Shown in pieces: positions 33,673-44,682 of a stretch of 64,000 bases of DNA. Source of the stretch: Paracyclopina nana (taxonomy: Eukaryota > Arthropoda > Copepoda > Cyclopoida > Cyclopettidae); assembly GCA_019096065.1 (NCBI GenBank), contig JAGUCH010000003.1, positions 2,418,001 through 2,482,000 on the forward strand, given 5' to 3'. A program made the translations under genes and the position numbers. How positions within the stretch are numbered: the first letter of the stretch is position 1; each line of letters starts with the position of its first letter. The notes below the pieces were generated by a model. That model was not told where the DNA came from and made no database searches. It saw only the letters and a program-made list of their open reading frames with translations.

Positions 33673-35631
33673 TCAGTCGTTCAGTGACAACTGCTTAAAT
33701 TTGTCAACTTCGTAGAAGGTAGCTCGAACCTCACGTCCACCGAAAAACCTTCCGTTCAGGTCAACCACAGCTGTGAAACGAATATCAGCAATCGTTAAGC
33801 AGGCTTTTCGTAATTTGAATAGTTTTACCTTTGATTGCGGACTCAACGCGCTTGAATTCTATGAATATTCGCACAGCTTTTTCAGGCGTTGTGTTCGGTA
33901 TCTCATAAATGACAACGGACTGCACATCTCCGTACTTCGTGTTGCACTCCTCTTTGATCTCAGGCTCGAGGTCATCGTCAACCTCACCAGGGCCAACCAT
34001 ATTCTAGAAATGCGATCATTATGCAACTCATGAACTGGCACGTGTATACTATCCATACCTGGCATAGAACCACTTTTGAAGGGTTCTTCATGAGGTCCGT
34101 GATCGAAGGTTTTGGTTCTGCTTCTGGTTGGGGGTGCGGATCAGGCACCATTATGGGATCACCGTATTCGTCCGTTTCTGGCTGAGCCAGAGGAGGCGTG
34201 GCATCGTCCTCGTCGTTGCCAGATGCGTTTTTGAAAGATTCGCCAAACATAGGAGGTGGCATGAGGTCTTTCTCATGAACAATCCGGCCACCTCGTTTGG
34301 ACGTTTTCTCCACTAGTAAAGCTTGAGCCATGCCTTGCTCCGTTTTGCCAAGACCTTGGCCCTTCTGCAAAAATAAATGGCAATCAGCATATTCCTCCAC
34401 TCTGCTTTCCTACTTACAGCCACAACTTTCAATTATTCCATTAACATCCTATATTTTAAACCGCAAAACCATTTTATAAAAATCTAGTGTGGAATTGCAG
34501 CTAGGAATGTGACAGGAAAAACATACCTTGTACCCATATTTGGCCATGATTTTGGCAGCCACTCCCAATCCTGGACTTGACAAGGATTTGTCCCCAAATG
34601 ATGGCGATGACAATGATAATGATGAAGAAGGAGGTGATGATGAAGATGAAGTAGGATTTGTAGTCTCTGTAAGAGAAGGTGGAGGTGCTATGGCGGCACC
34701 GCCCGTTGAGGCTGTCGAGAAGCAAAGCCAATTAGTTGAGTTGTATTGACGCGGGCCCCAATTTTAATTAGAGAAAACGAGTGAGAGAGAGGCTAGTGGC
34801 GAGGCCGCCGCTGTTGAGGCTGACGGTCCACGCTGCTTGGAAGAAAACGCTTACAGCCAGTGGAGCGACGCGATGATTTTCGTCTGAAATCTTCTTCTTC
34901 GTCTGAGTAGTCATCTTCGCCACCAGCAGGTCGACGCCCGAAGCCAGAGGGCTCATTCGAGGGCTGCTGGGCCTTGGCTGATTCATCACGTGCCATGCGT
35001 TCCCATGCTTTAGCCTTGCCATCTTCAGTATAACGACGTTTGCGGCTTTCTGAATGGTTTTCCTCGTCGTCCTTCCTCTTATCCCCATGCATTTCTGAAA
35101 TTGAAAAAAAAGGTTGGATAATCAGAATTGTGCTAATGTCACAAACACTGTGTACCTTGGACAACTTTGTGGTAGTCGTTTGGCCACAATGGATCATACT
35201 CATTGTTGATGACAAAGTTGGGCTCGTTGAAGGACTGAATGCCGATCTGTGACGTTGTCATGTGGCGAGAAGAGGACATCTGAAAATGTGACATCAGAAA
35301 ATGTGCAAGCAAATACAATTTCTTCCAGACTTACGCGTTCCGACCTTTGAAAGGGGACTTTTCCAGCCTCGGCTACTTTTTTGGACTTGAGATCGATCAC
35401 AGGCGCCAGAATTGGAGCTGATGAGGTACGTGGCTTATTGAGCAGGGGGACCATGTTGGACAGGTGTGGTGTACTTTTCGGAGGCCCCATCGATGGGGCC
35501 AAGGTTGGCTTGGCTGCGACAGCGGCCTTTTTGGCCTGCAGTTGAGACTGCATCAACTTTACGCCGGTTGACCAACCGACCGCAACTTCTGTGGGCGGCA
35601 CGCCGAGGTCCTCATCGTCGTACAACGACAT
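33673..35631 (-). CDS. RBM17: Splicing factor 45 (RBM17) with G-patch and UHM domains
   Basis: Seven minus-strand exons fit: 35631-35335, 35279-35156, 35094-34855, 34711-34527, 34364-34059, 34003-33829, 33770-33673 (474 residues; human 401). The start MSLYDDEDLG matches the family N-terminus. The central region is Arg/Ser/Asp-rich, with a poly-Ser insert in exon 4. The G-patch spans exons 4-5 (AKYGYK|KGQGLGKTEQG). The C-terminal UHM (RRM-like) domain ends with GRFFGGREVR, matching the Arg-x-Phe site that binds ULM peptides of SF1, U2AF65 and SF3b155. It acts in the nucleus in 3' splice-site choice, including some short-intron splicing. An in-frame ATG at 35658 lies nine codons upstream. Confidence 0.95.
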
Positions 35632-36172
35632 TTCTTCACTTGATAATCGCAGCCCCAAAATTTGGAATTTTCAACTCTCTTCAGTTTTCTGATTCTGTTA
35701 TGAGACAGTTCGTTTTTTAGAACAATAACACAAAACAACCAATGTTCGCAACGACTGGTGAAGAAATGATGATAATGGTAAGTAAGATTTCTTAGTCATT
35801 TCAATACAAACTCTATAATAATTTAACAGGGCGATGATATAGCTTAGCTATGACGATTTGCTCTCATGGAAAAAAATGATGGACTCAAATAAAGTAGTAC
35901 GGAATCTCGCGGGTCTCCACAGTATTACAAAACTAGTCAAATATTATTGAGGCAAAGCCAAAAGAAGTTATCCAACATACTTAATCTAAATGCTGCAATT
36001 ATAGCATTTGAAAAACCACAACAGAATTTTTTTATCGAAATATTGCCCAAATTTTTTCGCATGAAATTACCAGTTGCAGCTATTCTTATAAAAATTAGAG
36101 GATTGGTTGGCTTGTTACTCTTTCGATCCATTGAAAGTAAACACATTTTTGAGCCTTCTCAAAACAAATATC
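35632..36172. other. Spacer upstream of RBM17
   Basis: About 540 bases, AT-rich, between the RBM17 start and a hAT-like MITE. No gene is seen. It must hold the divergent promoter zone of RBM17 and the Myb/SANT-like gene. Confidence 0.45.
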
Positions 36173-36615
36173 CAGGGTGACCAGATGTGGCTATTTATAG
36201 CCAAAGTGGCTATTTTTGACCCGTGTGTGGCTACGGAAATTTAGTCCGAATAGCCATAGCCATTTGTGGCTATTTTTGAAAAGTCCGAAAATTGGATATT
36301 TTCACTTAATAAACGCTTGAAAATCATCAAAAAAGCAGGGAAAAAATGAAATTTGCAAAAATGGCTGACTTTTTTAGAAATCTTTTGCCACCATTATAAG
36401 AAGAAAATCATAATTAAATACTTGATTTCATCCACAACAATTCCCAAAAACGGTAAATTTTTTCATGATAACTAATATTATCTCGAAAATTCATAAAAAT
36501 GTGGCTATTTTTTACCAATTTGTGGCTATTTTGAGCAATTTTTCTGAGATAGCCAAACATGGCTATTTTAGGGGAAAATCTGGCTACAACCCACTCAAAT
36601 TTTCTGGTCACCCTG
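36173..36615. mobile_element. hAT-like MITE, family 3 (443 bp)
   Basis: Perfect 13-bp terminal inverted repeats CAGGGTGACCAGA / TCTGGTCACCCTG, with the 8-bp direct repeat CAAATATC on both sides (36165-36172 and 36616-36623). The subterminal zones repeat TGGCTATTTT and its complement many times. There is no transposase. Its right end is only 51 bases upstream of the start codon of the Myb/SANT-like gene. Confidence 0.92.
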
Positions 36616-36666
36616 CAAATATCAGTGATTTTAGTTGAAAAGACGCCGACAAGATTTCAAGTGAAA

Positions 36667-37835
36667 ATGAATGAGCATAAAGTTTACTTTGCGCCCATGA
36701 TGGCCAATGAACTTGGCCTAGGCTTCACCGACAAAAGAAACAGGAATCCCAATTGGACTGATCATGAAATTATTCGGTACTTGGAAATTTTGTCTGAGGA
36801 TCAAATCATCAAAGATCTCGCTGCCAACAAAAACAAACAGGTTAGTCAATCGAAAAAAATTGCCAATTTGTCAACCTTTAAGGCAATTCCTTCAGGTGTT
36901 TTGTTATGTCTCCCAAAAAATGGCTCAAGAGGGATTCGAAAAGAATTGGGATCAGTGTCGAATCAAAATCAAGAATTTGAAAAGCCAGTATCGCTATGTG
37001 AAAGATCGCATACCCAACATTGACGAAGTCGACATCGAAGACGAAGATATTCTTAAGCAGCTGATTGCAGAGTGCCAAGGACGAGGCATATCGCCGTCCC
37101 ACATCAAGCATTTGAAGTACTTGATGCGATTTATGAAAAAGTCAAATGACGCCAACGTGAGCCAACTCAAGACGGCTCTAGAAGTCAGGTCTGAGATTTT
37201 GGGCCCAGCTGCCCATTCTCCAGGAATGTATAGCGCTGCCTCTACCTTAAACCAAGCAGGACCCTCGAGGCCATTTCGGGTTGAAAAGGGATTTGGCGCA
37301 AACGATTCTGATCCTTATGATGACATGCAATCTCCAACTCGATCACCAGAACGGAATCCTGAGCCTGATTCAACTGGTAACATTATTTTCGTAAAATACT
37401 GCCATAACACTCGCAGTACTTCCTTAAATTTCAGAACCTGTTGCCAAAAAGGCCAAAAAGGAGAGACTTGATGACTATTCCAAGTTGATTGATGGTACCA
37501 TGTTAGACGGGTACAAATACATTGAGAAATTCAACAGGGACATGATGGACCAATTTATGGACTTTCAAAAACGTTACACGTCCAGCTACATCAAATGGGA
37601 GCAAGAACGGTTTCGCCAGGAGCAAATGGCCTTGGAGCAATGGCGTGATGAAGCCCGGGAACATGAAAAGCAAATGTTTGGGGTATTTTGCAAAGCAATT
37701 TCGCATTGCAACACTGCGTTGAACACGCTTTTGAGAGCTAAGCAAGATGCGCAAGATGAGCTGAAAAGGGTCAAGATCGAAAGTGGGGCTACATTGACTA
37801 CTGAAATCATTTATACGCAAGAGGATGACGAATAA
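36667..37835 (+). CDS. Myb/SANT-like (trihelix) DNA-binding protein
   Basis: Three exons: 36667-36840, 36896-37376, 37435-37835 (351 residues). Residues about 25-90 look like a Myb/SANT trihelix domain: NPNWTDHEIIRYLEIL, then KNWDQCRIKIKNLKSQYRYVKD after the first intron. The middle is Ser/Pro-rich and the C-terminal third is a charged coiled coil (about residues 245-340). Proteins of this build are often derived from the Myb-like gene of Harbinger transposons, which is an inference here. The reading frame stays open upstream into the hAT-like MITE (ATG at 36559), so a longer MITE-derived N-terminus cannot be excluded. The stop codon overlaps an AATAAA (37831-37836). Confidence 0.8.
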
Positions 37836-37880
37836 AGAACAAGGACGTGAGCAAAATATATTCTGCTATAGTAGACAGCA

Positions 37881-39082
37881 TCAGTACCTTAAGTAATTAT
37901 CATCTGTTGTGCACTTCCAAAACAGATTTTCACAGTCGAGACCCTTAATATTGTCTTCACTTGATGATAGCATCTCCATGAAACTGATGAAAGTTTGAGT
38001 TCTGTCTTCGAGCTCAACAAAGAGTAGAGCGAAGCTGAATTTCGGATGTTTAACGATTCTTAAAAGTAAAAGGGAAAAAAGCAATCATACCTGGTAAGTT
38101 TGAGCATAGCTGTTTCAAGTGTAGTCACATTTTCCTTTGCTCCATGTTGTGCCAACTGGCAAAATCTTCGTCCCAAGCAATCTCTCTGCTCCAAGACTTG
38201 GCCAAATCTTCTATCAGGGGCCTCAAAAATGAATCTTAGGATGTCAAGCGTAATCAGTGAAATTTGGTCTTTAATGTGGTCTCTCGGCATATCCTCACTG
38301 TTCAAATTAAAATTGTAGTCGTAAGAAAAAACTCTTAAGAATATTGCTTACATTTCTCGTTTCCTCTTGAGCCTTTCTTCTCTTGCTATGAATCTCTTAA
38401 GCCTCATTTCTGCCTCTAGTCTACGCCCACCGGCTAGTACTGGAATTGGAGGCGGAAGCCTGATGGTGATAGTATTGGCGTTGTTAACATTCGAGGAGAT
38501 CTCTGTATTTTGCGTGGACACAATGTTCAGATTGACATTATTGTCATTGTTGTTGTTGTTGTTCTGGTTATTATTGATATTGGCTGCAATTTTTAAAGAT
38601 ATATATTCATGGGCATTTTCGTACATCATTCTATAAATGTTGCATCATACCTACAACGTTGTTCACAGCAGCAAAAACCGACATGATTGTCCAAAGAAAC
38701 ACCATCTGCAAAAGAAAATAATTCTTTAAGTGCATGCAATGACAAGCGGAATGTGTACTTGGGAGATTCCCATGACTGCAGATTCAGCTATTGATGGGCA
38801 TCCTGGTGGGGTGGCTCCACCAAGAGGCATATACAAAACTGCAGGCCCAGACATATCAGGGGTCATTGCACTCCTTTGCAGCCTCTTCCTATGCACTTGG
38901 ATGCAATCCGACTCATTCCTGAAGTTAACAGCACACTCTGCAGCATTGACAGGAGGGCTGAACTAGGAGAAAATAATTCAGTATCAATCTCAATTTCTGG
39001 GAAATTGGTCACAACAGCTTACAGCATATTTTGCAATATGTGGATGTATCTGCTCGAGTAACGCCAATTTTAGACCTTCCAT
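37881..39082 (-). CDS. Uncharacterised protein with one hydrophobic segment and an Asn-rich tract
   Basis: Six minus-strand exons fit in frame: 39082-39023, 38962-38759, 38705-38651, 38583-38352, 38297-38091, 38058-37881 (311 residues). Exon 2 carries a Cys-containing segment ending PPGCPS. Exon 3 is a hydrophobic stretch (MVFLWTIMSVFAAVNNVV), followed by an Asn-rich tract, then a basic helix and a C-terminal domain. I do not recognise the family. The hydrophobic exon could be an internal signal-anchor, or the true start could lie there. The stop is 45 bases from the end of the convergent Myb/SANT-like gene. A short gene with the same order of parts lies head to head at 39245. Confidence 0.7.
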
Positions 39083-39244
39083 AGCTCTGATTTTCGCTCG
39101 ACTAGAGAATTGCTCTTTTGTGTAGCGTAGAAGAAATTACTGTAATTTTCTTTTACAGCACATATAGATTGCGGCGCAACGAGAGGCATGTACAGTAAAG
39201 TAGCGTTTCATTTGGTACAGCTTTATTTTGGAATGACAGTCACC

Positions 39245-39534
39245 ATGAAAACACCACAGGTGAACGCACCAATTTTTTATGATCTGCTCCTAAAAAGTTA
39301 ACACTTATTGCCTCTTTGTAGGAAAGCTTTAGTGCTAGAAGTTCCGCACCTTGTCCACCTGGCCAAGAATTTTCAGCGTTCGGATTCATAAGCTTCATAA
39401 TGATAGGCATGAATCTGTCAGCCAACATCATCAACAACCTCAATAGCAATAGTAACGACAACAACAATAACAACAACGACAACAACAACAATAACAACAA
39501 CAACAACCAGGTAAGTCCGCTGTATAGCAAGTAA
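39245..39534 (+). CDS. Possible small paralogue: hydrophobic segment plus poly-Asn
   Basis: ATG at 39245 starts a 15-base exon (to 39259, donor GTGAAC) that joins in frame to 39322-39534 (acceptor TTTGTAG). The product is about 75 residues: a CPPG motif, a hydrophobic segment (FGFISFIMIGM) and an Asn/Asp run. This is the same order as exons 2-4 of the gene on the other strand at 37881-39082, so the two may be divergently arranged paralogues 162 bases apart. A further donor (GTAAGT at 39511) could extend it, but no next exon is seen before AHCY. The Asn run could be only an AAC microsatellite, so the call is tentative. Confidence 0.4.
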
Positions 39535-39685
39535 AAACACTCGTTTTGCCACATTTACTTTATTTCACCCTCACAAAAGTAGAAAAATTACAATGCAAAT
39601 GTGTAGAATTATAGAGCAAGATTGCTCACATATGAAGAAGTAGCAAAAGTTGTCACCAAGCAGATCACTCAGAGGGTTCTGGATT

Positions 39686-41250
39686 TTAGTATCTGTAGTG
39701 GTCTGGCTTGTAGGGACCCTCCAAGGGAAGTCCCAAGTAGTCAGCCTGGTCAGCAGACAACTTGGTGAGCTTGACACCCAAAGCATCAAGATGACTAGCT
39801 GCCACCTCTTCATCCAGCTTCTTGTCCAGCATGTATACTCCAACCTTGTACTTGCCAGGGTTGGTCCACAAGTCAATCTGGGCCAAGACTTGGTTGGCAA
39901 AAGAGCAGCTCATCACGAATGCTAAAAAGAAATACGTCAGACAGGCAGCTTAAAACGAAAAGTGAAAATTATCCTACATGGATGTCCCATAGCGCATCCC
40001 AAATTGACCAAGCGACCCTCAGCAAGAAGGATGATGTTGTTGCCATTCTTGAGGGTGAACCTGTCTACCTGAGGCTTGATGTTGGTCTTAAGAGCGCAGT
40101 TCTCTTCCAGCCACTTGACGTCGATCTCACAATCAAAGTGACCAATGTTGCAGACAATGGCGTCATTCTTCATGGCAGAGAAGTGCTTGCCAGTAATGAT
40201 ATCCTTGCAACCAGTGGTGGTCACAAAGATGGAAGCCCTGCCAACAGCGTCCTCTAGGGTAGTCACTTCGTAGCCTTCCATTGCTGCTTGAAGGGCATTG
40301 ATGGGGTCAACCTCGGACACGATAACCCTGCAACCGAATCCCCTAAGAGATTGAGCAGAGCCTTTGCCCACATCACCATATCCAGCCACAAAGGCTACTT
40401 TGCCTATTGGGAAACAAGCACAATTACCAAGAAGCTAGAAACCACAGCGGAGCTCTTTGAGAATTACCAGCCAACATGACATCGGTGGCCCTCTTGATTC
40501 CATCAGTCAACGACTCGCGACATCCATACAGATTGTCGAACTTGGACTTGGTGACCGAGTCATTGACATTAATGGCAGGGATCTTCAAGGAGCCGTTCTT
40601 GAACATCTTGTACAGGTTGTGCACTCCAGTGGTGGTCTCTTCAGACACACCCTTGATGCCCTGCAAAAGCTCTGGGTACTCATCATGGACTAGCTTGGTC
40701 AAGTCACCACCATCATCCAAGATCATGTTGAGAGGCTGACCATCGGGGAACATGATGGTCTGCTTGATGCACCACAGGTACTCCTCATCGGTCTCGCCCT
40801 TCCAGGCATAGACCGGGATTCCCCTGGCAGCCATAGCAGCTGCAGCGTGGTCCTGGGTGGAAAAAATGTTGCAGGAAGACCAAGTAAGCTCGGCCCCCAA
40901 CTCAATGAGGGTCTCCATAAGAACGGCAGTTTGAATGGTCATGTGGAGACATCCAGCAATCCTGGCTCCCTTCAGGGGCTTGGAAGCTCCATACTTCTTC
41001 CTCAAAGCCATTAAACCAGGCATCTCATTTTCAGCAAGGGTCAGCTCCTTGCGACCGTATTCAGCCAGGCTGATGTCAGCTAGGAGGAAAATTCAAAAAT
41101 TACATAAAAGCCATGCCAGGTGCTTGAAAAGCAGCGTGTTACTCAGCATGAATAGAGAAAAGCCAAGTTTTCTAGGAGTGATTTTGCAAAATGTGGGACA
41201 TGACAGGCTCTGCAAGAGGACTTACCAACTTTGTAAGCGGGTTTGCTCAT
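39686..41250 (-). CDS. AHCY: Adenosylhomocysteinase
   Basis: Four minus-strand exons: 41250-41226, 41079-40468, 40403-39978, 39921-39686 (432 residues, the same length as human AHCY). It has the NAD-binding GYGDVGKG motif and the family C-terminus KPDHYRY. It splits S-adenosylhomocysteine into adenosine and homocysteine in the cytosol, relieving inhibition of methyltransferases. The first coding exon is only 25 bases. AATAAA is present on the minus strand near 39559. A TATA box lies upstream (41376-41383). Confidence 0.98.
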
Positions 41251-41375
41251 GATGTCACAATTTCTCTTCAACAAATGTCGGTGTAAATGAGCTGCAAAGG
41301 AGCGTTCTATTTTTAGCAAGACCTTTCCCCGTGGTGATTCCCCAACAAAAAGGAAGTTGCTTTGAAAACATCGGC

Positions 41376-41383
41376 TTTATATA
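41376..41383 (-). promoter_or_regulatory. TATA box candidate of AHCY
   Basis: TATATAAA on the minus strand, 126 bases upstream of the AHCY ATG. Start-site and downstream elements cannot be fixed by eye. Confidence 0.6.
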
Positions 41384-41968
41384 GGCAACGCAACAAGTCG
41401 GTTTTTCCCAAGCCCAACTGAGCTAAAAAACCGATCATAGAAAAACTCAATTTTCTTTACTTATTCTCTCTACACACAATTTCAGTCCAATTTTGGTACC
41501 TTATTTGGCTAGAAGTATTCTTAAAATTCAGTCTGAAAGCAATTATAGTGCAAAGGTTTTCTCTGATTCATGAGGTTTCAGTGCAGTGCAAAACTTTCCT
41601 GCGCTTAAAGAGTAGCCTTCAACTGCTTACGAAAATCCGGCTTTACCGGCAATCGTGTGGAATAAATAATTCGATTTTAACGTAAATTCTGTTGAGCTCT
41701 TTTCATTTTTTACTAATAAAAAATTGCATTTTTTGCAATGAGTGAAGAAAATACTAAATCATATCTTTGTCACCAAAATATGACAATTTGTAAAATCAGT
41801 TGCGCCCAAAATTGAGAAACTCGCCTCCTCTTTAAATTAAGAGGGAGTGAACTTCATTTTTCAGGGCAACTTTACTTTTAAAAATTCTTTTATGACTTTA
41901 AATAACACAGGTCATGATAATTACCGATTTTGCTTTAATTGGACTTCAATTCTTTTATTTTGCAGAAT
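41384..41968. other. Spacer upstream of AHCY
   Basis: About 585 AT-rich bases with no gene, repeat or RNA that I can support. It ends in a pyrimidine-rich acceptor-like TTTATTTTGCAG just before a short open frame. Confidence 0.4.
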
Positions 41969-42211
41969 ATGAATACAGTTGGAAGAAGATTGAGAAAGAG
42001 CGTGAGGCATTTAGAAAATTACTTTGAAGACCAATTTATCAGAGATTTGGTGGATGAATCCAAGTTCTACAGTGTTGTGGAATCCAAGAATAAATGGGAC
42101 AAATCCATCAAGGTGGCAGCCCGATTAACTCAGAAATATGTGGGCAAAATGAAAGATTTGGACAGAGCATTCTGCAGCAACCATGCCTTCATTTGTGATG
42201 TTTTAACTTAA
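41969..42211 (+). CDS. Hypothetical short frame, perhaps a terminal exon
   Basis: An 80-residue frame from ATG 41969 to TAA, basic and helical in look, preceded directly by a good 3' splice site (TTTTGCAG at 41957-41964). Base composition is more like coding DNA than its flanks. I do not recognise it and find no upstream exon. Its TAA overlaps the stop codon of the convergent KYNU gene. It could be a small gene, a last exon, or chance. Confidence 0.3.
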   Translation: MNTVGRRLRKSVRHLENYFEDQFIRDLVDESKFYSVVESKNKWDKSIKVAARLTQKYVGKMKDLDRAFCSNHAFICDVLT

Positions 42212-44037
42212 TTGAGCACTTCTTGCAGAACCTGCACAAATTTCCACACATCCATGTATGAGTTGTACAATGGTGCAGGAGCAGCTCTCATGACATTTCC
42301 TCTTGTGTCACACTAAAAGCAATTATAATAATTTTTGCATAGAGAAAAACACTATAAATATGGCTTACAATGCAGTTGTTTGCTTCAAGTTCCCTATGAA
42401 TTTTTTGTAAGTCCCTATCAAACTCTAAGCTCAACTGAGAGCCCCTTGCAGTAACATCCTTTGGAGTGATGATTTTCACGCTTGTAGGGAAATTCTTCTG
42501 AATGAGATATTCCAAAAATCCAGTCAGCAGGAACTGCTTTCTCAGAATGCGAGCCATTCCAGCCTCGTGAAAAATCTAATTCGAGCAAAAGTTAATAATT
42601 GCTCATCTAATGAACTGATTTTACCTCCAAGCTTGCATAGTTGGGTGCCATCAACAAAGGGGGTGGATTGGACAAGCAGAAACCTGCAGCGCCCTTCTCT
42701 TTGTCAAGATCAAACCTCATTTCAAACCTGGTTGAAGATTTGTTGCTCCACCAACCAGTCAAGGTTTTCAAATCACTCTCAAAATACTTTTCATGGAGGA
42801 AGAGACCGCCAACGCCACCTGGAGACGAATTGAGGTACTGAAAGGGAAACGGGTTAGACTTGAATAGGTTTGTTTAGAAGAGGCTACTTTATAGCTGCAC
42901 CAAGCAGCAAAGTCCACGTTCCAATCGTGTAGTTGCAAATTAACATTCCCCACTGCATGTGCCAAATCCCACCCAGCAATAATGCCATGAGTATGGAGCT
43001 CCTCAGTGATGGCAGGGATATCAAACAGTTGGCCAGTGTAATATTGAATTCCTGGCAATAACGCAACTGCAATTTGGTGGCCCTCTTTTCTAATGGTCTC
43101 CAGGATATCTTCGGTTCTCAAAATTTCTTCGCCCTCGCGTGGCTCAAGGATGATGATGGCATCCTTGTCATACCCATGCAGTTCAGCTTGGGAAAACACC
43201 ACATACTTTAAACAAAAAATAGTATTTGACCATTTAAGAACTTGCATAAAATAGTTACCCTGTCCGAGGGGAATGCATGGGCCTCGATCAGTATTTTCCA
43301 TCGATCTTTCCTTGGTTGGTAAAATGCAGAGAGCAAAAGTTGCAGATTTACTGTGAGTCCATTGAGCAGGGCTACTTCGTTTGGCTTTCCACCTACGATT
43401 TCTTCTGTAAATGTCAATCCAGGTTTATCGCAATGGGCAGCAGCAAAAAGGCCAGTGAAATGGGTTTGAACTCCTCTGTAAATAAAAGATTAAAAAGTAA
43501 TTGGAGGCGCCGGGTATCGATCCCGGTACCTCTCGCATGCTAAGCGAGCGCTCTACCATCTGAGCTACGCCCCCCTCCTTGTAATTATTATATTTATATT
43601 GCTATATTTACAAGGGGAAACAATTTTTATTTTCACTACCCTTTAGATTATAAGCATAACATAATAAATGTGTCTACTGGGTAAGAAGTCAATCAATCTT
43701 CAATGGTTGCCTTGGATCATTCGACGAAATGTACTGTAAGATGTGCTACTTACAAGGTTGCCCAGTTGTCAAATACTTCATTGATGTATTCCTTGGCCTT
43801 CTTCGGAGGCATCCCAAGAGAATTGCCAGTGAAGTACAACATGCCATCAGGCAAATGGAATTTCTGCCTGAATTCGCGTAGTTCATCGTTGTCATCCATA
43901 AGCTGAGCAAATTCCGCGGAATCCACGCTTAATCCATTTTTGGAGGCAATTTCCGACAGCACCTCAGAAGGATCCTACATAAATAAGTTGGATGCCGACA
44001 ATCCGAAATTAACGTAGATTAATACCTTTGCAGCCAT
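42208..44037 (-). CDS. KYNU: Kynureninase
   Basis: Seven minus-strand exons fit: 44037-44026, 43974-43754, 43475-43259, 43205-42888, 42837-42625, 42575-42369, 42312-42208 (430 residues). The first exon encodes only MAAK. The PLP-binding lysine is in WCSYK (about residue 256), with FDL/WDLAHAVGN upstream and GNSLG near the N-terminus, all family landmarks. It cleaves 3-hydroxykynurenine to 3-hydroxyanthranilate and alanine in the cytosol. The next enzyme, HAAO, lies head to head on the other side of a 7-kb inserted element. Intron 2 carries a tRNA gene on the same strand. Confidence 0.96.
43502..43574 (-). tRNA. tRNA-Ala (anticodon AGC)
   Basis: Read on the minus strand it folds as a full 73-base cloverleaf: acceptor GGGGGCG/CGCCTCC (one G-U pair), D arm GCTC..GAGC, anticodon stem CTCGC/GCGAG with loop TTAGCAT (anticodon AGC), T arm CCGGG/CCCGG with loop ATCGATA, discriminator A. 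It has internal A- and B-box sequences. A TTTTT run just downstream on the minus strand (about 43486-43495) is a Pol III terminator. It sits in intron 2 of KYNU in the same orientation. Confidence 0.97.
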
Positions 44038-44566
44038 TTTAAAAATGTTTTTTGGTGTAGTTGAATTTATGTTGGGTCACAAACTGGAATGGTCAAAATC
44101 TGGTTTGGATTAACGTGATCTTATGCAGCTGGACGCGCAATCATTAAAAGCGACTCAAGAAGGACGCGCTAGCAAATTGTTTCATCCGCGCGTTGATGTC
44201 ACTTTTTTTATTGCTACTTTTCTATTTTTAGATAGAAGGTATCAAATATAAGCAATATTTTTGAAGTTGCAATATAAATTTTCCCAATGCGCATGAAGTT
44301 TGAATAACATGCTTTTATTTCATATTATAATTGGTTTTGTCCACAAAATATCAATGTTAATGTTGATACAATTCGTTTGTCGACCTAAATAAAACAGCCC
44401 GTTACTTGCTCCCTTGACAATTGTCAGGAGCTCCAGACTCGATGGTAAAATGGCATTTTAAAACCAATACTGAAGGGTTACCTTTGTAAAAAGGGCAAAT
44501 TGAGGCTATCAAATGTCATGATGTAGGAAAAATGGCTAAACTGAAAATTCTAAATGCAACGCCCAA
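44038..44566. promoter_or_regulatory. KYNU side of the original KYNU-HAAO divergent promoter region
   Basis: A 529-base non-coding stretch from the KYNU start to the target duplication of the large foldback-type element. Together with 51628-51720 it would have formed an intergenic region of about 0.63 kb. No specific factor site is claimed. Confidence 0.5.
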
Positions 44567-44682
44567 AATTAGCGGGCAGTGGCCAGATAACCAGCGCACA
44601 GAAATCCCGAAATCACACAATGCACACACCAGCCTCATTAACCATTGAAACGCACAGAAATCCCAAAATCACACAATGCACA

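Noticed and set aside
39240-39554. Leu-rich minus-strand frame of 104 codons
   Set aside because: It is the antisense of an AAC/AAT-rich Asn run; poly-Leu is the expected complement of such a repeat.
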